NCBI GenBank assembly: GCA_041397825.1
Contig: JAWKVX010000006.1
Coordinates: 310,001-374,000, forward strand
Source: JANNSX01 sp041397825
Lineage (GTDB): Bacteria > Pseudomonadota > Alphaproteobacteria > Rhizobiales > Hyphomicrobiaceae
Length of the DNA: 64,000 nucleotides
Direction of reading: 5' to 3'
A model generated the notes under the pieces. It was not told where the DNA came from. It saw nothing but the letters and a program-made list of their open reading frames with translations, and did not search any database. How positions within the stretch are numbered: position 1 is the stretch's first letter; every line of letters begins with the position of its first letter. Position numbers and translations under genes: made by a program. This document shows positions 8,556-17,527 of this stretch, one piece after another.

Positions 8556-9212
8556 ATGGCCCATCTGCCCAGCATCGGTAGCCCGGCCGACTTCGCCAGG
8601 GTGTTTGGCGTTTCACGTGAAACAATTGCCCGGCTGGAGACCTACCAAGCGCTCCTCGAGCGGTGGTCGCATGTGAAGGACCTCGTCGCTCCGGGGACGA
8701 TGAGCCAGATTTGGTACCGGCATTTCACAGATAGCGCACAGCTTATCCGCCTCGCGCCTGACGCCCGGTGTTGGCTGGATCTTGGCTCGGGCGCCGGGTT
8801 CCCGGGCTTGGTTGTCGCCATCCTGCTCAAAGGAACAGCCGGTGTGCGGGTCGGCCTGGTGGAGAGCAACGCGCGCAAGTGTGCCTTCCTGCGGGATGTC
8901 GCCCGACAGACCGGGGCGCCTGTGGATATTTTTCCATCGCGCATCCAGGAGCTGGCGACTCAGAATAGAGTGGATAACTACGACGTCGTGACGGCGCGTG
9001 CTCTGGCTCCTCTCGGGGAGCTGCTGGAGCTGGCCACTCCCTTTTTCCGGTCAGAGACAGTCGGTTTGTTTCTCAAAGGCCGAACCGCCGCAGACGAGGT
9101 CCGGGAAGCCAGCCGTCGCTGGGATTTCGTGGCCGAGCTGCACGAGAGTCTTACGGAGTCCGAGGCCCGGATCGTCGAGATCCGACGATTGATGCCTCGG
9201 AGAAGGAGCTGA
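8556..9212 (+). CDS. rsmG: 16S rRNA (guanine(527)-N7)-methyltransferase RsmG
   Basis: RsmG (GidB) methylates N7 of G527 in 16S rRNA. The 218-residue product has the family SAM-binding motif WLDLGSGAGFPGLVVAIL and the downstream VGLVESNARKCAFLRDVARQ and VVTARALAPLGELLELA motifs. The N-terminal sequence VFGVSRETIARLETYQALLERW is typical of alphaproteobacterial homologues. Its VSRET codons form the parS palindrome described separately. The gene sits between mnmG (3-bp gap) and parA (4-bp gap) in one operon. Confidence 0.96.
   Translation: MAHLPSIGSPADFARVFGVSRETIARLETYQALLERWSHVKDLVAPGTMSQIWYRHFTDSAQLIRLAPDARCWLDLGSGAGFPGLVVAILLKGTAGVRVGLVESNARKCAFLRDVARQTGAPVDIFPSRIQELATQNRVDNYDVVTARALAPLGELLELATPFFRSETVGLFLKGRTAADEVREASRRWDFVAELHESLTESEARIVEIRRLMPRRRS
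8609..8624. promoter_or_regulatory. parS: parS site embedded in rsmG
   Basis: CGTTTCACGTGAAACA matches the canonical parS at 15 of 16 positions, differing only in the first base, and includes the intact TTTCACGTGAAA core. It is translated as V-S-R-E-T in the rsmG frame, so the DNA serves as both coding sequence and centromere. It lies about 2.2 kb from the first parS. Identity as parS is based on the consensus only. Confidence 0.88.
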
Positions 9213-9216
9213 CGAG

Positions 9217-10041
<825 letters not shown>

Positions 10042-10073
10042 GTACCGGCCGCAATTCACCTCGGGAGAACGCA

Positions 10074-10949
10074 ATGTCGATGTCGGGACCAGTGCAGCGC
10101 GGACGGCTGGGTCGGGGGCTTGCCTCGCTGATCGGCGATTCCTCGCCGCATGCGGACAAGCTGCCGGCGGAAGGTGAGCAGCGGTTGGTGGCGATCGAGC
10201 AGATCCGGTCCTCGACCCTCAATCCGCGCCAGTCGTTCGACGAGGCCGAGCTCGACGAGCTGGCCGCCTCGATCCGCGAGCGGGGCCTGGTACAGCCGAT
10301 CATCGTGCGGCCGGTTTCAGGCGGGACCTACGAGATCGTCGCCGGCGAGCGACGGTGGCGGGCTGCGCAGCGGGCGGGGCTCGGCTCCGTCCCGGTGATC
10401 GTCCGTGAGTTGAATGACAAAGAGGTCCTCGAGCTCGCCATTATCGAGAATGTCCAGCGCTCCGACCTCAATGCGATCGACGAGGCGCGTGGCTATCGCG
10501 AGCTGATCGATCGTTTTGGCTACAACCAGGATGAGCTGGCGCAGATCATCGGCAAGAGCCGGAGCCATCTCGCCAATACGGTGCGGCTCCTGAAGCTGCC
10601 CGAGCGCGTGCAGCAGCTGTTGCAGGACGGCAAGTTGTCGGCTGGACATGGCCGAGCCCTCGTCGGCCGTGACGATGCGGAGAAGCTGGCGGAGACCGTC
10701 GTGTCCAAGGGTCTGAGCGTCCGTGAGGTCGAGGCGCTCGTGCAGCAGGCGCTGGTTCCCGAGGCGCCGCGGCAGAAGCGCGAGAAGGACCCGGATACGC
10801 AGGCGTTCGAGCGCGAGCTCACCGAGGCATTGGGCCTCAAGGTCGAGGTGAAGCGCGGCTCGAACGAGAGCGGTGTGCTCACCATCCGGTTTCGCAACTA
10901 TGACCAGCTCGACTATGTGAAGCTGCGGCTGCTGAACTCGGGCGGGTGA
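10074..10949 (+). CDS. parB: Chromosome-partitioning CTPase/DNA-binding protein ParB
   Basis: ParB is the CTP-dependent clamp that loads at parS. The start at 10074 (RBS GGGAG about 7 nt upstream) gives 291 residues beginning with RGRLGRGLASLIGD, the usual ParA-interacting N-terminus. The CTP-binding domain has QIRSSTLNPRQSFDE and the GERRWRAA motif. A helix-turn-helix region (DELAQIIGKSRSHLANTVRL) reads parS, and the C-terminal dimerisation domain ends the protein. In many alphaproteobacteria holA lies close by; here holA is 37 kb away, after leuS-lptE. Confidence 0.97.
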   Translation: MSMSGPVQRGRLGRGLASLIGDSSPHADKLPAEGEQRLVAIEQIRSSTLNPRQSFDEAELDELAASIRERGLVQPIIVRPVSGGTYEIVAGERRWRAAQRAGLGSVPVIVRELNDKEVLELAIIENVQRSDLNAIDEARGYRELIDRFGYNQDELAQIIGKSRSHLANTVRLLKLPERVQQLLQDGKLSAGHGRALVGRDDAEKLAETVVSKGLSVREVEALVQQALVPEAPRQKREKDPDTQAFERELTEALGLKVEVKRGSNESGVLTIRFRNYDQLDYVKLRLLNSGG

Positions 10950-11509
10950 GACTGGCCCCGGGTTCTTGGCCCGACTTGCTCGAGGCTGTCAGAGCCTTTT
11001 GACGTTTGAAGCGGGTCTCCGGATCGCGTTGATTTACCTCACAATCCGTCTATCCCGTGTCGTTACAATTCGGACCGGGATGCCAGGTTACGCACCGTCG
11101 AAGTCACTGTCGGCTTCCAAGGCAACCGGTGCCCAGGGGAACCGGGCAACGTCGCGGCTCGCCTGGTGGGCCTCAAAGGCGACAAATCATTCGCGCCGAT
11201 GATCAGTCCTTGACCCGAAGGTCGACCTCTAGGCTGTCGAACGTGAAGACGCCTCTGTCCCAAGCGTTCAGAATTCTGGCGAGCGTCGCCGAGGTCGGAG
11301 GTGTATCCGAGCCGATGCCACTCGCGACCAGAGGCATTAACTGTCCGAAACAATTAGTTACAAGATGAATGCTGTACTCACCCGACTTACAGCTACGATC
11401 CGCCTTCCGGTGGCCTACACCGCGCCAACGTCAGGCCGGCCAAGGGCGTGGCTCACCGGACAAATAGAAGTCACAACCGGTCCACGGGACCGGAGAGCGG
11501 AGACGATCC
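10950..11509 (+). other. Intergenic region between parB and the RTX gene (560 bp)
   Basis: No supported gene is visible here. The short open frames are in G/C-rich sequence, lack convincing ribosome-binding sites and resemble no known family. The stretch around 11335-11370 is more A/T-rich than its surroundings and could hold the promoter of the RTX gene, but no clear -35/-10 pair was found. A good RBS (GGAGA) precedes the RTX start at 11510. Confidence 0.5.
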
Positions 11510-12718
11510 ATGGCGATCAAACGCGGCACCAGCAATCGGGATACTCTGACCGGAACCAATCTCAGCGACAGTCTTTTTGGACTGGGTGGCAACGATGTTC
11601 TGCTGGGTGCGGATGGGGACGACAAGCTGTTCGGCGGCGACGGCAACGACAAGTTGGACGGCGGCAATGGCAATGACACCTTGGACGGCGGCGCCGGCAA
11701 TGATCAGATGATCGGCGGCCTCGGCGCCGACACGATGCGCGGTCGCGCCGGCAACGACACATACGTCGTCGACGATGCGGGTGACGTGGTGATCGAGGCT
11801 GCCAATGCAGGTACCGATACCGTGCGTACTTCGGTTGGCTTCATTATGGGGGCCAATGTCGAGAGGCTGGTCATTCTCAGCACCGCGGAGTTGTTCTACG
11901 GCGGCAACGCGCTGAACAACGTGTTTACAGGCGGTTCGGCGGCCGACGAGATCGATGCCGGCGATGGCAACGATGTCATCCGAGCGGGCGGTGGCGATGA
12001 TCAGATCGAGGGCGAAGCGGGCAACGACACCATCTTCGGTGGCGCCGGAAACGATGGTTTGGAGGGGGGCGAAGGATTCGACAGGATCTTCGGCGATGCG
12101 GGTGACGACGTCATCGACGGAGGAAGCGACGCTTCGGGCGACGAGCTACATGGGGGTGATGGAAACGATCTGATCTTCACGATATCAGGAAACAACAAGA
12201 TTTTCGGCGATGCTGGCAATGACGAACTGCAAGGTGGTACGCAAAACGACCTGATCGACGGAGGGGATGGCAATGACGTTATCGCTGACTTTGGTGGTGA
12301 TGACGTCATGCGTGGAGGTAATGGAAATGATGTAATCAACGGGTTTAACGGCGAGGATGAGATCGACGGTGGCGCCGGGTCGGACCTGCTGACCGGCGGA
12401 AACGACGCCGACACTTTCATCTTTCGCAACCCGTTCGATGGAAGCGATGCCGTCACGGATTTCGCCAATGCCGTCGACACGATCCAGATCTCGGGATCGG
12501 CTTTCGGCATGGCGTTCATCCTGCCGGGATTCAATTTGATCATCAGCAATACGGCGACAGCAGTCGCCAATACGCCAACATTGCTGTTTGATCTGGATGC
12601 CCCGGCAAAGACTCTTGTGTTCGACCCCGACGGCATCGGCAACGATGTTGGCGTGGTCGTTGCAGTATTCACGAATGGATCCGTGGTGAGCAATGGGAAC
12701 TTTGAGCTGATCGCATAG
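11510..12718 (+). CDS. RTX-type calcium-binding repeat protein
   Basis: The 402-residue acidic protein is mostly nonapeptide repeats of the form GGxGxDxLx. Examples are GGDGNDKLD, GGNGNDTLD and GGAGNDQMI, with more than twenty recognisable copies. They occupy about residues 18-100 and 140-305 and flank a non-repeat insert at about 85-140. Such repeats fold into a parallel beta-roll that binds calcium outside the cell. There is no N-terminal signal peptide. The C-terminal 90 residues are hydrophobic/acidic and end in NFELIA, consistent with an uncleaved C-terminal type I secretion signal. No catalytic domain was recognised, so it may be structural or matrix-associated. No type I ABC exporter, membrane-fusion protein or TolC is in the window. 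Confidence 0.85.
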   Translation: MAIKRGTSNRDTLTGTNLSDSLFGLGGNDVLLGADGDDKLFGGDGNDKLDGGNGNDTLDGGAGNDQMIGGLGADTMRGRAGNDTYVVDDAGDVVIEAANAGTDTVRTSVGFIMGANVERLVILSTAELFYGGNALNNVFTGGSAADEIDAGDGNDVIRAGGGDDQIEGEAGNDTIFGGAGNDGLEGGEGFDRIFGDAGDDVIDGGSDASGDELHGGDGNDLIFTISGNNKIFGDAGNDELQGGTQNDLIDGGDGNDVIADFGGDDVMRGGNGNDVINGFNGEDEIDGGAGSDLLTGGNDADTFIFRNPFDGSDAVTDFANAVDTIQISGSAFGMAFILPGFNLIISNTATAVANTPTLLFDLDAPAKTLVFDPDGIGNDVGVVVAVFTNGSVVSNGNFELIA

Positions 12719-12731
12719 CAGCTCTCTTGAC

Positions 12732-13820
12732 CTATTCCTTCCACTTCCGGTCCGGCACGACGACGAGTTTGCCGACGAAGCCTTTGGCCATGAAGTCGGC
12801 CTGGGCCTCGCGGATTTTCGAAAGCGGGTAGGTCTTCCAGAGCAGCGGCTTGATCCGGCCATCCTCGATGTAGCGGACGAGCCGCTGGAATGCCGCACGC
12901 GTGCCTTGGGATGAGCCGTGGAGCGTCAGGTGCTTGAGGTAGAGGGTTCGTAGATCAAGGGTTACCAGCGGCCCCGCAATGGCGCCGGCGGTGGTGTAGC
13001 GACCTTCGGGCCGGATGAGATTGATGAGATCGCCAAACAGCGGGCCGGCGACGAGATCAGCGACGACGTCGATCGGTCGGCCACCGGTCGCCCGGTGTAC
13101 CGCCTCGCCGAGTGGCCCCTCCCCGCGTGTGATGACCGCCTCGGCACCGATGGCCTTGACGGCATTCTCCTTGCCTTGGCCTGCGAGCGCATAGGGAATG
13201 GCACCGCGCGCACGGCAAAGCTGAATCAGTCCGGAGCCGACACCACCCGATGCGCCCGTGATCAGAACCCGCTCGCCGGCTTCGACCCCCGCGCGGTCGA
13301 GCATATGCTCAGCCGTCAGGTAGGCACAGCAGAAGGTGGCAAGCTCGGCATCGCTGATCGGCCGCTTCACCTCGTAGACGTTCTCCGCCGGCGCGACCAT
13401 GTATTCCGCATAGCCGCCGTCGCGGCCGTGGCCGATGTAGTCGATGTCGGCGAGCGACACGCCATCGCCGTTGTAGATCGAGAAGTCGACGATCACACGT
13501 TCGCCGATGCGCGCGGCATCGACGCCTGCGCCGACCGCAGCGATGCGTCCAGCCGTGTCGGCGCCCTGAATGCGCGGGAATGTGAGTGTGTTCTCGAGCT
13601 GTCCGCGCCGCCAGCTGGCAACGGCATTGGGATCGTCGTCGGTGCCATAGGCGCCCTGACGCACCCAGATGTCGGTGTTGTTCATGCCGCAGCCCGAAAC
13701 CTCCACCAACACCTCACCGGGGCCTGGTTTCGGAACAAGTACGTCGTCGCGGACGTCGAGCTTCTCGAGTCCGCCGTGCCCGATCGTCAGCACGGCCTGC
13801 ATGGTCTTTGGAATGCTCAT
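12732..13820 (-). CDS. Medium-chain dehydrogenase/reductase (zinc-type alcohol dehydrogenase or quinone oxidoreductase-like)
   Basis: The 362-residue product has the two MDR domains. The N-terminal GroES-like domain contains KPGPGEVLVEVSGCGMNNTD and FPRIQGADTAGRI. The Rossmann domain has the nucleotide-binding motif VLITGASGGVGSGLIQLCRA. GCGMNNTD has an Asn where zinc alcohol dehydrogenases usually carry catalytic-site residues, so a quinone-reductase-type activity is as likely as an alcohol dehydrogenase. Its ATG overlaps the stop codon of the upstream ABC ATPase gene (ATGA). It is therefore translationally coupled to the peptide-importer operon and may act on the imported compound. Substrate unknown. 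Confidence 0.85.
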   Translation of the reverse strand: MSIPKTMQAVLTIGHGGLEKLDVRDDVLVPKPGPGEVLVEVSGCGMNNTDIWVRQGAYGTDDDPNAVASWRRGQLENTLTFPRIQGADTAGRIAAVGAGVDAARIGERVIVDFSIYNGDGVSLADIDYIGHGRDGGYAEYMVAPAENVYEVKRPISDAELATFCCAYLTAEHMLDRAGVEAGERVLITGASGGVGSGLIQLCRARGAIPYALAGQGKENAVKAIGAEAVITRGEGPLGEAVHRATGGRPIDVVADLVAGPLFGDLINLIRPEGRYTTAGAIAGPLVTLDLRTLYLKHLTLHGSSQGTRAAFQRLVRYIEDGRIKPLLWKTYPLSKIREAQADFMAKGFVGKLVVVPDRKWKE

Positions 13821-15427
13821 GCCGACCTCTCGCTCAGCGGGGCGAATGCCGCATGGATGAGCGCCTTCGTATAGGTCTCACGAGGCGTCTCGAAGATCTC
13901 CTGAGGCGTCCCCTGCTCGACCAAACGGCCATCCTTCATGACGAGGATATGGTCGGCCATCGCGCGGACAACCGCAAGGTCGTGGCTGATGAACAGGTAG
14001 CTGAGTTTGTGCCGCACTTGCAGCTCGCGCAGAAGCTCGACGATTTGCTTCTGCACCTGCCGGTCGAGAGCAGAGGTCGGCTCGTCCAGAACAACAACCT
14101 TGGGTTTCAGGATAATGGCGCGGGCTATGGCGATGCGCTGGCGCTGACCACCTGAAAACTCGTGCGGGTAGCGGTTGCGCATCCGAGGCTCCAGTCCAAC
14201 CTCGGCGAGGGCTTGAGCGGCGGAAAGATCACGCGCGGCTCGCGACAGGCCCGGCTCATGCACCAGCAACCCTTCGCTCACGATATCGCCGACCGTCATG
14301 CGCGGCGATAGCGAGCCGAACGGGTCCTGCAGGACGATCTGCAGCTCGCTGCGAAGCGGGCGCATGTCAGCGCCATGGAGCGCCGAGATATCCTGATCGA
14401 GAAAGCGAATGGTGCCTCGGCTCGGCAGCAGGCGAAGCAGGGCCCGGGCGAGGGTCGATTTTCCAGATCCCGACTCCCCGACGATGCCGATCGTCTGGCC
14501 GGCCTTCAGGCGGACCGTCACATGATCGACCGCCGTCAGCGTCTGCCGTCGTCCGCCGAGCCAGCCGCCACGCAGCTTGAAGGTTACCGAAAGATCGTCG
14601 CCGGCGAGCACAGTTTCGGCGGTGTCCGGCACGGGCGGCTTTCTGCCGCTTGGCTCCGCCGCCAGGAGGGCCTTCGTATAGTCGTGTTGCGGTGCCGAGA
14701 AGATGACCGTGGCGGGACCCGTTTCGACGATCTCACCCTGGCGCATGACGGTGACCCTGTCGGCGATGCGACGGACGATTCCGAGGTCGTGTGTGATGAA
14801 AATGAGGGCCATGCCCAGCCGCTGCTTCAGGTCGCCGAGCAAGGTCAGGATCTCGGCTTGGATGGTCACGTCGAGCGCCGTCGTCGGCTCGTCTGCGATC
14901 AGCACCTCCGGGTCATTGGCGATGGCCATTGCGATCATCACGCGCTGGCGCTGACCGCCGGACAGCTCGTGCGGATAGGACCGCATGCGCGTCTCGGGAT
15001 CGGGAATGCGGACCAGATCGAGGAGTGCGACGGCCCGCTCGTAGGCGTCGTCGTTGGCGATGTGCTGATGCCTCCGGATCGGCTCGATCAGCTGATTGCC
15101 GATCGTGTAGAGCGGATCGAGCGAGGTCATGGGCTCCTGGAAGATCATGGTGATCCTGGCACCGCGCACTCGATTGAGTTCGGATGGCGGCAAGCCGAGA
15201 ATCTCCTCGCCCAGAAATCGCACAGAGCCGGACACTGTCCCGTTCTTGGCGAGCAGGCCCATGGCCGCCATCACCAACTGGCTCTTGCCGGAGCCGCTTT
15301 CGCCGACGATGGCGAGCGTCTCACCCCTGGCCACCTGCAGGCTTGCACCTTTGACGGCCTCGACGTTGCCATCGGGAGTGTGAAATTGAACGCGGAGGTC
15401 GTCGATGGTGAGCAAGGGCGTGGCCAT
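13817..15427 (-). CDS. Peptide ABC transporter, fused double ATP-binding protein (OppDF/YejF type)
   Basis: The 536-residue protein contains two complete nucleotide-binding domains, equivalent to OppD and OppF joined. Domain 1 has Walker A GESGSGKSQL, signature LSGGQRQR and Walker B VLIADEPTTALD. Domain 2 has GESGSGKSTLARALL, FSGGQRQR and VVVLDEPTSALD. The oligopeptide-type C-terminal extensions that follow each domain are present. It would power the permeases encoded immediately upstream. The gene starts 3 bp after the OppC-like gene and ends overlapping the dehydrogenase gene. Confidence 0.94.
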   Translation of the reverse strand: MATPLLTIDDLRVQFHTPDGNVEAVKGASLQVARGETLAIVGESGSGKSQLVMAAMGLLAKNGTVSGSVRFLGEEILGLPPSELNRVRGARITMIFQEPMTSLDPLYTIGNQLIEPIRRHQHIANDDAYERAVALLDLVRIPDPETRMRSYPHELSGGQRQRVMIAMAIANDPEVLIADEPTTALDVTIQAEILTLLGDLKQRLGMALIFITHDLGIVRRIADRVTVMRQGEIVETGPATVIFSAPQHDYTKALLAAEPSGRKPPVPDTAETVLAGDDLSVTFKLRGGWLGGRRQTLTAVDHVTVRLKAGQTIGIVGESGSGKSTLARALLRLLPSRGTIRFLDQDISALHGADMRPLRSELQIVLQDPFGSLSPRMTVGDIVSEGLLVHEPGLSRAARDLSAAQALAEVGLEPRMRNRYPHEFSGGQRQRIAIARAIILKPKVVVLDEPTSALDRQVQKQIVELLRELQVRHKLSYLFISHDLAVVRAMADHILVMKDGRLVEQGTPQEIFETPRETYTKALIHAAFAPLSERSA

Positions 15428-15430
15428 GAC

Positions 15431-16552
15431 TCACCTGTCCTTCGGGTCGAGCGCGTCGCGCAATCCGTCACCGATGAAATTCAACGCAAACAATGTCGTC
15501 GTCAGGAGCAGCGACGGGTAGAGCAGCAGCCAGGTGGCCGTCTCGATGCTGCGGGCCCCCTGGCTGATCTGCACGCCCCAACTCGACATCGGCTCCTGCA
15601 CGCCGAGGCCGAGGAAGGAGAGGAAGCTCTCGAGGATGATGACCTGCGGCACCAGCAGCGTCACATAGACGATGATCGGTCCGAGGGCGTTCGGTATCAC
15701 GTGGCGCCAAAGAATGCCCGCGCTGCCGACGCCGAGCGCCTCCGCGGCCTGCACATACTCCTGGCGCCGGATCGACAACGTCTGCCCACGGACGATGCGA
15801 GCCATGTCGAGCCACAGCACGGCACCGACGGCTATGAACATCAGCACGAAGTTCCGGCCGAAGAACACGACCAGCATGATCACGAAGAAGGTGAAGGGAA
15901 GCGCGTAGAGGATATCGACGATGCGCATCATGATTTCGTCGGTCTTACCGCCGATCAATCCGGCCGCGGCGCCATAGACGACGCCGATGGCGAGGGCGAC
16001 GAGGCCGGCGAGCAGACCGATGGCGAGGGAGACCCGGCCGGCGACCAGCGTCCGGGTCAGGAGATCGCGCCCGCTCGGGTCCGTGCCGAGCAGGAAGTAC
16101 TTCTGGTCGATGGCGGCGCTCATCGTCAGCGACAGCCCGTCGGCTGCGGTCGAGACGACCTGGGTGTCGTCGAAGGAGTCGGAGCGGTCGACATAGCGGG
16201 TGATCCGGGTATCGACGGGCTTCGTTCCGGTGACGGTGACGAGCACGCGGCCGTCCATCTCCGTCCATTGCGTCACCTCGACGCCCGTGCGCTTCAGCGC
16301 GTCCTTGAGGCCCGCCTCGATGGCGTCCTGCTGCGGATAGGGCGAGAGCGAAGGCGGCACGCGGACGTAGCTCTGGTAGATCGTCCGGAAATCGTGCCCG
16401 GTGAGATTGGGACCGATGAGACAGGCAAGGATGACGAGGGCGAGATAGAACGCACTGCCGACGGCCGCCTTGTTGGCCTTGAGGCGGAGCCAGGCATCGC
16501 CCCAAAGCGAGCGGCCCTTGACGGCGATCGGTTCTACGGTCGCGTCAGTCAT
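15431..16552 (-). CDS. Peptide ABC transporter permease, OppC/DppC type, with enlarged periplasmic loop
   Basis: This inner-membrane permease has the usual N-terminal helix (about residues 35-52) followed by the C-terminal five-helix permease domain. The EAA loop in the latter reads QEYVQAAEALGVGSAGILWRH. At 373 residues it is about 70 longer than ordinary OppC. The extra sequence lies between GPNLTGHDF (about residue 50) and the conserved GTDPSGRDLLTR (about 155). It contains a beta-rich stretch (GRVLVTVTGTKPVDTRITRY) expected to lie in the periplasm. It overlaps the OppB-like gene by 8 bp. Confidence 0.92.
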   Translation of the reverse strand: MTDATVEPIAVKGRSLWGDAWLRLKANKAAVGSAFYLALVILACLIGPNLTGHDFRTIYQSYVRVPPSLSPYPQQDAIEAGLKDALKRTGVEVTQWTEMDGRVLVTVTGTKPVDTRITRYVDRSDSFDDTQVVSTAADGLSLTMSAAIDQKYFLLGTDPSGRDLLTRTLVAGRVSLAIGLLAGLVALAIGVVYGAAAGLIGGKTDEIMMRIVDILYALPFTFFVIMLVVFFGRNFVLMFIAVGAVLWLDMARIVRGQTLSIRRQEYVQAAEALGVGSAGILWRHVIPNALGPIIVYVTLLVPQVIILESFLSFLGLGVQEPMSSWGVQISQGARSIETATWLLLYPSLLLTTTLFALNFIGDGLRDALDPKDR

Positions 16553-17468
16553 AGCGCACGCGGGGATCGACGACGGCGTAGAGGATGTCGACGAGGAGAT
16601 TGAACAGGATTGTGAACACCGCGATCATGACGACGGTGCCCATGACCAGCGTGTAGTCGCGGTTGATCGCGGCGTCGATGAAGTAGCGGCCGACGCCGGG
16701 GATCTGAAAGATCGTCTCGACGATGATCGAGCCGGTGACGAGAGCTGCCGCCGTTGGTCCGGCATAGGAGATGATCGGCAGCAGGGCGCCGCGCATGGCG
16801 TGTTTCACCACCACCGACCAGCCCGAAAGACCCATCGCTCTCGCCGTACGGATGTGATTGGAGCGTAGCGCCTCGATCATCGAGCCGCGCATCAGGCGGG
16901 CGACGACGGCGATCTGCGGCAAGGCAAGCGTCAGGATCGGCCCGACCTTGTTGACGAGCGCGCCGTCGCCCCAGCCGCCGATCGGTAGCCATTTGAGTGT
17001 CAGGCCGAAGAAGAGCTGGATGAGCGGTGCGATGACGAAGGTCGGTATGGTCGAGCCGGCGGTCGCGGTCGCAATGACCGCATAGTCGGCGGCGCGGTTC
17101 TGATAGAGCGCGGCTACGACTCCGAGCAGGCCGCCAGCAAGAAGAGCGAGCGCAAGCGCGGAGGCGCCGAGCTGGATCGAAACGGGCAACCCCGCCTTGA
17201 AGAGCTCGGCCACCGTGAACTGGGGCAGAATATAGCTCGGCCCAAGATCGCCTTGCACGAGATTCGCGAGGTAGTTGAGGTACTGCTCCCAGAGGGGCTT
17301 ATCGAGACCGAAGCTTCGGGCGAGGTTGGCCTTGATCTCGGGTGGCAGCCCCTTCTCCTGGTTGAACGGACCGCCCGGAGCAACCCGCATCAGAAAAAAG
17401 GAGATCGTGACGATGAGAAACAGCGTCGGGATGGCCGTCAGCAGCCGGCGGAGGACGTAGCTCAGCAT
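16545..17468 (-). CDS. Peptide ABC transporter permease, OppB/DppB type
   Basis: The 307-residue inner-membrane protein begins with the characteristic MLSYVLRRLLTAIPTLFLI. It contains the OppB-type loop GLDKPLWEQYLNYL after a large N-terminal periplasmic segment and the EAA region NHIRTARAMGLSGWSVVVKHA. The permease ends DPRVRYD, as in Opp/Dpp homologues. It pairs with the OppC-like gene, which it overlaps, and follows the binding-protein gene after 59 bp. Substrate specificity within peptides cannot be read from it. Confidence 0.94.
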   Translation of the reverse strand: MLSYVLRRLLTAIPTLFLIVTISFFLMRVAPGGPFNQEKGLPPEIKANLARSFGLDKPLWEQYLNYLANLVQGDLGPSYILPQFTVAELFKAGLPVSIQLGASALALALLAGGLLGVVAALYQNRAADYAVIATATAGSTIPTFVIAPLIQLFFGLTLKWLPIGGWGDGALVNKVGPILTLALPQIAVVARLMRGSMIEALRSNHIRTARAMGLSGWSVVVKHAMRGALLPIISYAGPTAAALVTGSIIVETIFQIPGVGRYFIDAAINRDYTLVMGTVVMIAVFTILFNLLVDILYAVVDPRVRYD

Positions 17469-17527
17469 GTCAGGACCAGGGCGTTGCGGGGCCGCCGACC
17501 GCTGAGGGACGGCGGCCCGGACGCTTG

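Noticed and set aside
8738..8752. DnaA-box-like TTATCC in rsmG
   Set aside because: Single imperfect match in coding sequence, not clustered.
14375..16603. Long open frame (742 codons) on the + strand antisense to the ABC importer genes
   Set aside because: It is a shadow of the G/C-rich genes on the minus strand; its Asp/Glu/His/Gln-rich sequence resembles no protein and it lacks an RBS.
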